Below, one piece after another: positions 51,987 through 59,753 of a stretch of 62,079 nucleotides of DNA. Numbering within the stretch: the first letter of the stretch is position 1; each line of letters starts with the position of its first letter. The DNA lies in the NCBI GenBank assembly GCA_034189325.1, contig JAXHUM010000094.1, forward strand, positions 1-62,079, in the 5' to 3' direction. The notes beneath the pieces were generated by a model, which ran no database searches, was not told the DNA's origin, and saw only the letters and a list, made by a program, of their open reading frames with translations. Source of the stretch: JAXHUM01 sp034189325 (GTDB lineage: Bacteria > Desulfobacterota > DSM-4660 > Desulfatiglandales > Desulfatiglandaceae). The position numbers and the translations under genes were made by a program.

Positions 51987-52919
51987 ATGCCAGCTGATGA
52001 AACTCCGAAACTTATTGTGATTGCGGGACCGACAGCGACCGGAAAGACGACCCTAGGTGTTGAACTGGCCCTTTCCATGTCTGAAAAGGGGGAGATCATT
52101 AATGCCGATTCCATGCAGGTGTATACAGGCATGGACGTCGGCACTGCCAAGCCCACGCCTGAAGACAAGAGAGGCGTTGTTCATCATCTCCTCGATGTTG
52201 TCGAACCGGATGAGGAGTTCAACGCGGCAATTTTTTGCTCTCTGGCTCTTCCTCTGGTCCGAGATATAGGAAAAAGAGGCCGGGTATGTTTTGTTGTCGG
52301 AGGGACCGGCCTGTACATCAAGAGTCTGGTCGAAGGTCTTTTCACATGTCCTTTTGTAGATCGAGGCTTGAGAAACAGGTTGAAATTGGAATGTGATACG
52401 ATAGGATCGGCCAAGCTCCATGAGAGGCTCAGGCGTATTGACCCGGAGACAGCTGGAAGGATTCATCCCAATGATAAATTCAGGATTATTAGAGCGCTTG
52501 AGATATTTTATCTGACAGATCGTCGGCCTGCTGACTTGGTCAAAGAACAGAGCGTGAAGGATAGACCGGTCCAAGCATTAAAAATCTGTCTGGACATGGA
52601 CAGAAACCGTCTCTACGAGCGGATCAACCAAAGGAGTCTGGCCATGGTCGAGGCCGGATTGCTGGAGGAGACGGAGCGCCTTCTGGCCAAAGGTTATTCA
52701 CCCGATCTCAAACCCATGAAAGGAATCGGCTATCGCCATATGTTGGAGTACCTGAGTAACAATTGCTCTCTTGAAGAGGCCCTCCTTCACCTTCAGAGGG
52801 ATACTCGAAGATATGCGAAAAGGCAGCTGACATGGTTCCGGGCCGATCCAGAGTATGTCTGGATAGCTCCTGACGACCTGGATACAGCAAAAAAGAAGAT
52901 CGAAACGTTCCTTTATTAG
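51987..52919 (+). CDS. miaA: tRNA dimethylallyltransferase MiaA
   Basis: This 310-residue enzyme transfers a dimethylallyl group to A37 of tRNAs that read UNN codons. P-loop GPTATGKTTLGVELA, INADSMQVYTGMDVGTAKP and VGGTGLYIKSL are all present. It follows mutL by 14 bases, a common arrangement. Confidence 0.96.
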   Translation: MPADETPKLIVIAGPTATGKTTLGVELALSMSEKGEIINADSMQVYTGMDVGTAKPTPEDKRGVVHHLLDVVEPDEEFNAAIFCSLALPLVRDIGKRGRVCFVVGGTGLYIKSLVEGLFTCPFVDRGLRNRLKLECDTIGSAKLHERLRRIDPETAGRIHPNDKFRIIRALEIFYLTDRRPADLVKEQSVKDRPVQALKICLDMDRNRLYERINQRSLAMVEAGLLEETERLLAKGYSPDLKPMKGIGYRHMLEYLSNNCSLEEALLHLQRDTRRYAKRQLTWFRADPEYVWIAPDDLDTAKKKIETFLY

Positions 52920-52928
52920 GTGACAAAC

Positions 52929-54107
52929 ATGAATAGAGATAGATTGTTGGCAGGTCAAACGGTTTTCATCCTCGTTCTCTTCTGTTTTGTAATTCTGCTC
53001 GCCTCTTTCGTGCATGCTCAAGACAGGAAAAGGTCCCCGTCGAATGTCGTCTTGGCCATCGGAACGAGTAAGGTGGTCGAGGGGAATCTGGCTTTGGCAA
53101 AGGAGCGTGCCATTTCTAATGCCTTGAGAAAAGGCCTTGAAAATTATCTTGTCCGTCGCTTGGAGAGCCAGGGTGTGGTCAACAACTTTGAGAAGATCGT
53201 CAAGAAAATTATACCAAGGGCCGAAGAAGAAATAGAGAATTTCCACATCCTGACCGAAATCCAGATAAATGATACCTTCAATATCCTCGTTCGACTAAAG
53301 ATCAATGAAAAGGTCTTTGATAGAAAACTAAAAGACTCGGGGTTCGTTTTGGACAAAGGGCCGGTCTCGAAGGTGCTCTTTCTTGTTTACGAGAGCGTGG
53401 ATGGAGATATCTCGTTCTGGTGGAAAAACCCGGAATTTTTTACTGCCCTGAACGCAACTGAACTGGCGCTCTACAACGCTTTTAAAGGAAGGGGATTCAG
53501 TCTGATCAATCGCACCTTGAACCTTCCCGAAACAGAAAATCTGGAACAACTGAGATCCTTTCCGCTGAGGGATGAGGATATCCTGGAGTGGGGAGGGCTT
53601 TTTTCCGCCGATGTGGTTGTTTACGGGGGGACTGAATTCGTTTCTCAAGAGGGGGCCTCCCTAAAGCTAAGGGCCTTTGACGTGAGCCAGCGTGTTCAGA
53701 TTGTTCAAGGAATGCATGTGGAAGACCTGATGGAGGGTCCGGGCGGCAAATCAGGGAAAATCGATACAGTGAAGAATCTGGCAAACAGATTGGCCGATCG
53801 GTTGATTCCGACGATTATTCAGTTTCGCTCCTCACTGCATGAACGAATCCGTCAGTTTGTGATTACCTTAGAAGGCGTCACTACCTACGGACAATTCAGA
53901 CTCTTTAGGGACTTCTTGAAGACCGAGGTGGAGGGAATAGATTTTGTGAGACAAAACAGGGTCAGAAAAAACTCCATATCGGCTATTGTCGGATTTCAGG
54001 GAGATAGGGATAGCATTCTTGCCCACATCATGAATCATGAAGGCCTTCCTTTTTCTCTTGATTTATTGCAGGTAGATAAAGAGAATATCCGGCTAAAGAT
54101 AAAATAG
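52929..54107 (+). CDS. Exported protein of unknown function (FlgT/LPP20-like N-terminal pattern)
   Basis: This protein of about 392 residues has an N-terminal signal peptide (about residues 1-31, HAQDRKR after a long hydrophobic run). AKERAISNALRKGLENYL near residue 60 resembles the pattern of FlgT N-terminal and LPP20-type domains, but the remainder is unfamiliar. AGGTGA at 52917-52922 serves the ATG at 52929. It lies immediately after miaA (coupled). It is probably envelope-located. The C-terminal part (REIPLIPTIIQFRSS-like region and two IVG/LRIK strands) shows no motif. Confidence 0.8.
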   Translation: MNRDRLLAGQTVFILVLFCFVILLASFVHAQDRKRSPSNVVLAIGTSKVVEGNLALAKERAISNALRKGLENYLVRRLESQGVVNNFEKIVKKIIPRAEEEIENFHILTEIQINDTFNILVRLKINEKVFDRKLKDSGFVLDKGPVSKVLFLVYESVDGDISFWWKNPEFFTALNATELALYNAFKGRGFSLINRTLNLPETENLEQLRSFPLRDEDILEWGGLFSADVVVYGGTEFVSQEGASLKLRAFDVSQRVQIVQGMHVEDLMEGPGGKSGKIDTVKNLANRLADRLIPTIIQFRSSLHERIRQFVITLEGVTTYGQFRLFRDFLKTEVEGIDFVRQNRVRKNSISAIVGFQGDRDSILAHIMNHEGLPFSLDLLQVDKENIRLKIK

Positions 54108-54246
54108 GCTCTCTTCAGGATCGTCAGTTGTGCGACGGGACACTGAGGTGGTTCGTGGGTGATCGATGAGTTCTCACGGCGTGTGGCCAAACATTGACAC
54201 CAGGTATCGAAAAGTATCGTAGAGTGGGTAAGATAAGCAGAGGAAG

Positions 54247-54789
54247 ATGACATTAGCCAACCTGATTACAAGCATAAGAATAATTTTAGCCCCGATTTTT
54301 ATCATCTACCTTATCAATGATGAATTTATTGCCGCGCTTATTGTATTTATTGTGGCGGGAGTGAGCGATGGTCTGGATGGGTTTATCGCCAGAGTGTTTG
54401 ACCAGAAAAGCAAAATAGGATCATACCTGGATCCATTGGCGGACAAAATCCTTCTCATAGCCGCCTTTGTCGTCCTTTCTGTGAGGGAGTTTGTTCCCCC
54501 TTGGTTGGGTGTGACGGTGATCTGTCGAGATATGCTGATCCTTCTTGGTGTGTTGATCCTTTTTTTGAATGGATCGAACTTTGTGATCAAACCTTCCTTT
54601 GTCAGCAAGGTGACAACCTGCCTGCAACTCGTGACTGTTTTTGTGGTGCTTTTGAAAAGCCATTTGAATTTCGTAGGGAAAATAGACTCCTATTTATTTT
54701 GGCTCACGGGTATTCTGACGATTACTTCAGGCTTACATTATATGCGCTATTGGTTTCGCACCATGGCCGAAGACGCCCTAAGTAACTAA
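54247..54789 (+). CDS. pgsA: CDP-alcohol phosphatidyltransferase (phosphatidylglycerophosphate synthase)
   Basis: This 180-residue membrane enzyme has the CDP-alcohol motif DGLDGFIARVFDQKSKIGS followed by LDPLADK. Together they place the catalytic Asp pattern DGxxAR-x8-G-x3-D-x3-D. With the N-terminal LANLITSIRIILAP it fits PgsA, which makes phosphatidylglycerophosphate from CDP-diacylglycerol. Four to five hydrophobic segments are visible. Confidence 0.93.
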   Translation: MTLANLITSIRIILAPIFIIYLINDEFIAALIVFIVAGVSDGLDGFIARVFDQKSKIGSYLDPLADKILLIAAFVVLSVREFVPPWLGVTVICRDMLILLGVLILFLNGSNFVIKPSFVSKVTTCLQLVTVFVVLLKSHLNFVGKIDSYLFWLTGILTITSGLHYMRYWFRTMAEDALSN

Positions 54790-54847
54790 ACAGAACAGGA
54801 AATTTGAAAGATAATTGCTGACATTGCAAGAATCAGCAAATCATGGG

Positions 54848-54876
54848 TTGACATTCGATTCACCCATTGATAGATA
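54848..54876 (+). promoter_or_regulatory. Promoter of tRNA-Val
   Basis: A perfect TTGACA (54848-54853) and TAGATA (54871-54876) are 17 bases apart, 11 bases before the tRNA 5' end. Confidence 0.65.
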
Positions 54877-54887
54877 GGAAAGATTAT

Positions 54888-54962
54888 AGGCACGTAGCTC
54901 AGGGGGAGAGCACTACCCTGACACGGTAGGGGTCAAGAGTTCAAATCTCTTCGTGCCTACCA
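54888..54962 (+). tRNA. tRNA-Val (anticodon GAC)
   Basis: A full cloverleaf is seen. The acceptor stem is AGGCACG with CGTGCCT; the D stem is GCTC with GAGC. The anticodon stem is CTACC with GGTAG, enclosing loop CTGACAC (anticodon GAC). The T stem is AAGAG with CTCTT around TTCAAAT. The discriminator A and encoded CCA are at 54959-54962. Confidence 0.97.
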
Positions 54963-55066
54963 GTTTTATTTTGGTTTTATTGTTTTGACTTGCCTCGTTA
55001 GCGACCAGTCTTGACTTTTTACTTGCAAATTGTTGTCTTATTGTTTATAAGTATTGAGTTTTTTGC

Positions 55067-55110
55067 CTTTTGCATTCCCCTTTGAGGATGCTTGAAAAGG
55101 GATGCAAAAG
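55067..55110. repeat. Inverted repeat with about 15-base arms downstream of tRNA-Val
   Basis: The left arm (55067-55082) starts CTTTTGCATTCCCC and the right arm (55095-55110) ends GGGATGCAAAAG; they pair with one bulge. The right arm is not followed by T. On the minus strand a run of A-complement T precedes it, so a bidirectional terminator role is weak. Confidence 0.4.
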
Positions 55111-55317
55111 ATGGCGCTTGCGCATAACCCCTACACACATTTTATGGTTTTTCATGGCTGGTCAACATATCTTTTGATGATCCGGAGAGTGCAGTATAAA
55201 AGCTAAATCACATTATGTGTTAGTAGTTATAACTGTTTGGCATTAAATACTATTTTCTATCGTATCGGTCGAGGGTTATTGTTTTTGCGTCCATTTGAAC
55301 TTTAAGAAGAACCCTGA

Positions 55318-55359
55318 TAGGCATCTCGGTAAACAGGAGTTTACCATTGTAGGTGCCTA
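55318..55359 (+). promoter_or_regulatory. Bulged leader hairpin upstream of thrS
   Basis: An outer stem TAGGCATCT/AGGTGCCTA (one G-T pair) encloses a perfect inner stem GGTAAAC/GTTTACC with AGGA tetraloop. An asymmetric bulge (C versus ATTGT) separates them. ATTTTCTTT follows. It lies 92 bases before the thrS ATG, a position suited to attenuation or protein binding. Confidence 0.55.
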
Positions 55360-55450
55360 ATTTTCTTTGGGCCGCAGAGCGTTTTATATTTTTTAGGTCT
55401 GTGGCTGACAGGCGAGTCTAAGAATTCGTCGGGAGTACGCAGTTAGAATC

Positions 55451-57376
55451 ATGAACAGGATCGTAATTCACCTCAAAGAAAATCCTGAAAACGAGATCCA
55501 TTCTGAACCCTTATCTGCGATCAAGTCTTTGCGCCTTCTGGACCTCAAGAATCTCGATAGAGTGGTGGCTGTAAAGATAAATGGGGAAAGAAGGGATCTT
55601 GCCGAGCGGATTGAAACGGACTCGGAACTGGAACCGATCACTATCGACTCGGAAGAAGGTCTTGAAATACTGAGGCATAGTACTGCTCACGTGCTGGCCA
55701 TGGCAGTTAAGGAGCTCTTCGAGGGTGCGAAGGTGACGATCGGTCCGGCCATCAAAGACGGCTTTTACTATGATTTTGATTATGAGCGACCTTTTAGGGC
55801 GGACGATTTACCGAAGATTGAGTCGAAGATGAAAGAGATTATCAAGGCCGATCTTCCTTTTGTCCGAAGAGAAGTGAGTCGCCAGGAAGCTCTTGATCTC
55901 TTCAGGAGCCAAGGTGAGGGCTATAAGGTCGAGCTGGTTGAAGATTTGGCAGAGAATGAAAAAGTCACTCTTTACACGCAAGGTGGATTTGTGGATCTCT
56001 GTCGTGGCCCGCATATCCGGTCGACCGGTTTTATTAAGGCCTTTCATTTGACCAAGGTCGCTGGTGCGTATTGGCGCGGCGATGAGAAAAAAGCGATGCT
56101 CAGCAGGATATATGGCGTGGGCTTTGCAGATCGAAAGACAATGAAGGTATACCTCCACAATCTTGAGGAAGCCAAGAGGAGAAATCATGTCACCCTCGGC
56201 CCTCAGCTTGATCTCTTCAGTACCCACGAAGAAGTGGGGGCCGGAATGATTGTGTGGCATCCGAAAGGGGCCATGTTGAGGCATCTATTGGAGGAGTTTG
56301 AGGTCAAGGAACACCTGAAAAGAGGTTACGATTTGGTCAGGGGACCGGAGATCCTGAAGACGGAGCTGTGGAAAAAATCAGGTCATTTTGACAATTATCG
56401 CGAAAACATGTATTTTACGAAGATCGATGAACAGGACTACGGCATAAAGCCGATGAATTGCCTGGCCCATATGCTGATTTACCGTTCAAAAATAAGGAGT
56501 TATCGAGATCTTCCAAAACGATATTTTGAACTGGGGACAGTACATCGCCATGAACGTTCTGGGGTTATCCACGGCCTGCTCAGGGTGAGGGAATTTACAC
56601 AGGATGACGCCCATATCATCTGCACTCCCGAACAGCTTGACGGAGAAATAAAGGGCGTCCTTGAATTTGTCAAGGACATGATGGCGGTCTTTGATTTCGA
56701 TTTTGACCTTGAGATAAGTACTCGCCCCAAGAAAAGCATCGGCTCTGATGAAGATTGGGATCGGGCCACAAAGGCGCTTCAAAAGGCAATGGACGACAGC
56801 CATCTCAACTATCAGATCAACGAAGGAGATGGTGCCTTTTACGGTCCGAAGATTGATGTTAAACTGAAAGACGCCCTGGGTAGAGAATGGCAATGTGCCA
56901 CTATACAATGTGATTTTGCCCTTCCTGAAAGATTTGATCTGTCTTATATTGGCAAAGATGGAAACAAGCATCGACCGGCCATGATTCATCGGGTTATTCT
57001 TGGTGCTATCGAGCGATTTATCGGGGTTCTGATCGAGCATTATGCAGGTGCTTTTCCAACCTGGCTGGCACCGACCCAGGCTGTGATACTGACTGTGACG
57101 GATAAGCATATTCCGTATGCGGAAGAAATGTATAAGAACCTTGTGGATGGTCATGTGAGGGTTCAAACGGACTTTAGAAATGAAAAACTAGGCTTTAAGG
57201 TCAGAGAGGCACAGATACAAAAGATTCCCTACATGGTCATCTTAGGGGATAAAGAGTGTGAACAAAGGGGGTTGACTCCCAGGAAGAGGGACGGAAAAAA
57301 CCTGCCTTTTATGACCGGTGAGGAGTTCGTAAGACTGATAGCCGAAGAATCCAAACAGAGGAGGTCTTTGTCATAG
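55451..57376 (+). CDS. thrS: Threonyl-tRNA synthetase
   Basis: This 641-residue class II synthetase has a TGS domain (1-62), the editing-domain motif HSTAHVLAMAVKELF and motif 2 FELGTVHRHERSGVIHGLLRVREFTQDDAH. Motif 3 (RPAMIHRVILGAIERFIGVLIE) and an anticodon-binding domain follow. Its stop codon overlaps the likely start of infC. Confidence 0.97.
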   Translation: MNRIVIHLKENPENEIHSEPLSAIKSLRLLDLKNLDRVVAVKINGERRDLAERIETDSELEPITIDSEEGLEILRHSTAHVLAMAVKELFEGAKVTIGPAIKDGFYYDFDYERPFRADDLPKIESKMKEIIKADLPFVRREVSRQEALDLFRSQGEGYKVELVEDLAENEKVTLYTQGGFVDLCRGPHIRSTGFIKAFHLTKVAGAYWRGDEKKAMLSRIYGVGFADRKTMKVYLHNLEEAKRRNHVTLGPQLDLFSTHEEVGAGMIVWHPKGAMLRHLLEEFEVKEHLKRGYDLVRGPEILKTELWKKSGHFDNYRENMYFTKIDEQDYGIKPMNCLAHMLIYRSKIRSYRDLPKRYFELGTVHRHERSGVIHGLLRVREFTQDDAHIICTPEQLDGEIKGVLEFVKDMMAVFDFDFDLEISTRPKKSIGSDEDWDRATKALQKAMDDSHLNYQINEGDGAFYGPKIDVKLKDALGREWQCATIQCDFALPERFDLSYIGKDGNKHRPAMIHRVILGAIERFIGVLIEHYAGAFPTWLAPTQAVILTVTDKHIPYAEEMYKNLVDGHVRVQTDFRNEKLGFKVREAQIQKIPYMVILGDKECEQRGLTPRKRDGKNLPFMTGEEFVRLIAEESKQRRSLS

Positions 57377-57891
57377 GAAAGAAATTTGATGATGTCAATG
57401 TGAATGAACGGATACGTGCGAGAATGGTGAGACTTATCTCCGTCAGCGGGAAACAGCTTGGAATTTTGCCGATCCGGGAGGCGCTAAGAGTTTCCAAAGA
57501 GGAAGGATACGACCTTGTTGAGGTGGCACCAAATTCAGATCCGCCTGTTTGCCGCATCATGGACTATGGAAAGTTTAAATACCAGACAAGCAAGAAAGGG
57601 CAGGAGGGACGCAAAAAAAGCCGAAATGTTCAGGTGAAAGAGATCAAGCTGAGACCTCACACTGAGGATCACGATTTGGGTTTTAAGATAAAAAACATCA
57701 GAAAATTTCTCGAGAAAAAAGATCGTGTGAAGGTGAGTGTTTTCTTTCGGGGTAGGGAAATGGCTTACAAGAATATGGGATTTGATCTCCTGAAAAGGGT
57801 TGCGGAGGAAGTTGCGGATATCGGAACGGTTGATGAGCAGCCCAAGCAGGAGGCAAGAAATCGTATGGTTATGGTCATTCTCCCGAAATAA
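57373..57891 (+). CDS. infC: Translation initiation factor IF-3, probable AUA start
   Basis: This protein has about 172 residues. VNERIRARMVRLI and VDLVEVAP-like sequence (YDLVEVAPNSDPPVCRIMDYGKFKY) mark the N-domain and GREMAYKNMGFDLL the C-domain. The conserved part begins upstream of the first GTG (57400), and nine further codons with family-like sequence run back to ATA at 57373. That ATA is 8 bases after a strong GAGGAGGT (57358-57365) and overlaps the thrS stop (ATAG). Rare start codons on infC underlie autoregulation in E. coli (AUU there), so an AUA start is plausible. GTG 57400 is the conservative alternative. Confidence 0.93.
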   Translation: MGKKFDDVNVNERIRARMVRLISVSGKQLGILPIREALRVSKEEGYDLVEVAPNSDPPVCRIMDYGKFKYQTSKKGQEGRKKSRNVQVKEIKLRPHTEDHDLGFKIKNIRKFLEKKDRVKVSVFFRGREMAYKNMGFDLLKRVAEEVADIGTVDEQPKQEARNRMVMVILPK

Positions 57892-57974
57892 ATGGTACTG
57901 CATTTTATTGCTAATGATTATTCAATAAACGCTCTTTAGTAGTTTTTTGTCACGGACTGCTGAGGGGCTTTTTT

Positions 57975-57996
57975 AAAGAAAGGATAGTTTTTCTTT
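57975..57996 (+). promoter_or_regulatory. Hairpin upstream of rpmI
   Basis: AAAGAAA (57975-57981) and TTTCTTT (57990-57996) can pair, 8-base loop, just before the rpmI ribosome binding site (GGGAG). It might contribute to L20-dependent control known for rpmI-rplT in other bacteria. The pairing is AT-only and weak. Confidence 0.3.
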
Positions 57997-58013
57997 CTGT
58001 TGGGAGACAATAA

Positions 58014-58211
58014 ATGCCGAAGATAAAAACAAACCGAGGCGCTGCCAAGAGATTTTCCCGTACCGGGTCGGGCAAGATTAAGAGGAGTAAGGCCTTTTCA
58101 AGTCATATTCTCACGAAGAAAAGCACAAAGAGAAAGCGGAAGCTCAGGAAATCATCGCTGGTGGATTCAAGTAACCTGAAACAGATCGCTAGGCTTATTC
58201 CCCATCGTTAA
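58014..58211 (+). CDS. rpmI: Ribosomal protein L35
   Basis: This 65-residue basic protein has PKIKTNRGAAKRFSRTGSGK at its start and the KSTKRKRKLRK core, typical of L35. GGGAGAC lies 7 bases before the ATG. It lies between infC and rplT in the standard order. Confidence 0.97.
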   Translation: MPKIKTNRGAAKRFSRTGSGKIKRSKAFSSHILTKKSTKRKRKLRKSSLVDSSNLKQIARLIPHR

Positions 58212-58330
58212 GTAAGGGGATGAGCCTCCAGACGAGTCACAACCTGGTGCGGAATAAGTTGGATCGTCTATCTGCATTCCGTTTTTGCAGTTCTTTACAA
58301 GACATTTTTGATTTATGAGGGTTTTATATT

Positions 58331-58675
58331 ATGCCGAGAGTAAAAAGGGGTTTTAAGGCAAGGAGAAGGAGAAAAAAGGTCTTAAAGGCCACCAAGGGGT
58401 TTAGAGGCGGTATGAGCAAACAGTATAGGACCGCCGAGACAGCACTAAGAAGGGCTGAGATGTATGCCTACAGAGACCGAAGGACAAGAAAAAGGGATTT
58501 CCGGAGGCTCTGGATTATTCGAATCAATGCCGCTGCCAGGGAGAATGGTCTTTCTTACAGCCGATTCATCGGAGGTCTCAGCGAGGCAGGTATCGAAATA
58601 GACAGGAAGGTACTGGCCGATATGGCTGTTCACGATCCTGCCGCCTTTTCCAAATTGGCAGCTATGGTTGCTTAG
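58331..58675 (+). CDS. rplT: Ribosomal protein L20
   Basis: This 114-residue protein has the L20 signature KGFRGGMSKQYRTAETALRRAEMYAYRDRR and NGLSYSRFIGGLSEAGIEIDRKVLADMA. It binds 23S rRNA early in assembly and in other bacteria represses its own operon. It precedes pheS by 28 bases. Confidence 0.97.
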   Translation: MPRVKRGFKARRRRKKVLKATKGFRGGMSKQYRTAETALRRAEMYAYRDRRTRKRDFRRLWIIRINAAARENGLSYSRFIGGLSEAGIEIDRKVLADMAVHDPAAFSKLAAMVA

Positions 58676-58703
58676 TCTTGCCAGGATTTGTAGAGAAAGA
58701 GAG

Positions 58704-59711
58704 ATGAAAGATCAACTCCTTCAGGTGGAAGAGAGGGCAATTGGGACGCTGAAAAAAGTCTCTGAAGTTGCTCAACTCGAAGACTTCAGAGTTGCCTATC
58801 TTGGGAAAAAAGGGGCGCTTACTTCCCTGATGAAAAAGATGGGCCAAGTGCCGCCTCAAGAGAGACCTGAGCTCGGCAAATTGGCCAACCATATCAAGCA
58901 GAACTTGCAAAAGCGCTTCGAAGAGGTTCGCGGAAGCCTTTCCAAAGAAAAGGCGTCCCACTCGGATGTTCTGGATGTGACACTCCCGGGACGAGAACCG
59001 TTGAGGGGTCATTTCCATCCTATTACGCTCATGATCAAGGAAGTCTGCCAGGTCTTTTCGAGGATGGGATTCACGATCGTTGAGGGACCTAACGTGGAGC
59101 TTGATTACTATAACTTTGAGGCCCTCAATTTTCCCAAGGATCATCCTGCCAGAGATATGCAGGACACCTTCTATGTCTCTCCCCAGGTCGTTCTGAGGAC
59201 TCATACCTCGCCGATGCAGGTGAGGGTGATGGAGGCCCAAAAGCCACCTGTCAGTATTATTGCCCCTGGAAAGGTTTACAGAAGAGATTCTGATGTCTCC
59301 CATACACCGATGTTCCATCAGGTAGAAGGTCTCCTGGTCGACAAAGACGTCAGCTTCGGAGATCTAAAGGGAACACTGACCAGTTTTGTCCATCAAATGT
59401 TCGGCAGTGAAACACGATTGCGTTTTCGACCCAGCTTTTTCCCTTTCACAGAACCGAGTGCTGAAGTGGATATCCAATGCGTCATTTGTAGAGGGAAGGG
59501 CTGCCGGACATGTTCTCACAGTGGATGGCTGGAAATCTTGGGGTCTGGAATGGTAGACCCTGAGGTGTACCGTTTCGTTGACTATGATCCGGAAGTCTAC
59601 TCTGGATTCGCCTTTGGACTCGGCATTGAAAGGGTTGCCATGCTCATGTATGGAATAGATGATATTCAGATGTTTTTTAAAAACGATATGCGTTTTTTGA
59701 GACAGTTCTGA
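58704..59711 (+). CDS. pheS: Phenylalanyl-tRNA synthetase alpha subunit
   Basis: This protein of about 335 residues has an N-terminal coiled coil, then the class II catalytic core with EGPNVELDYYNFEALNFPKDHPARD and PGKVYRRDSDVSHTPMFHQVEG. FGLGIERVAMLMYGI is motif 3. The ATG at 58704 follows AGAGAAAGAGAG and fits the family N-terminus; an earlier start at 58668 would overlap rplT. Confidence 0.96.
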   Translation: MKDQLLQVEERAIGTLKKVSEVAQLEDFRVAYLGKKGALTSLMKKMGQVPPQERPELGKLANHIKQNLQKRFEEVRGSLSKEKASHSDVLDVTLPGREPLRGHFHPITLMIKEVCQVFSRMGFTIVEGPNVELDYYNFEALNFPKDHPARDMQDTFYVSPQVVLRTHTSPMQVRVMEAQKPPVSIIAPGKVYRRDSDVSHTPMFHQVEGLLVDKDVSFGDLKGTLTSFVHQMFGSETRLRFRPSFFPFTEPSAEVDIQCVICRGKGCRTCSHSGWLEILGSGMVDPEVYRFVDYDPEVYSGFAFGLGIERVAMLMYGIDDIQMFFKNDMRFLRQF

Positions 59712-59753
59712 GAACCTCTTTCCATCCTATCCCATTTTTAATAGTGTGCTTTC

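Larger units (their letters stand above)
54963..55450. other. Leader region of thrS-infC-rpmI-rplT-pheST
   Basis: No gene is seen in 488 bases. It contains an inverted repeat at 55067-55110 (CTTTTGCAT...ATGCAAAAG arms) and a bulged hairpin at 55318-55359. These may form an attenuator or binding site in the leader of the translation operon. Confidence 0.5.
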
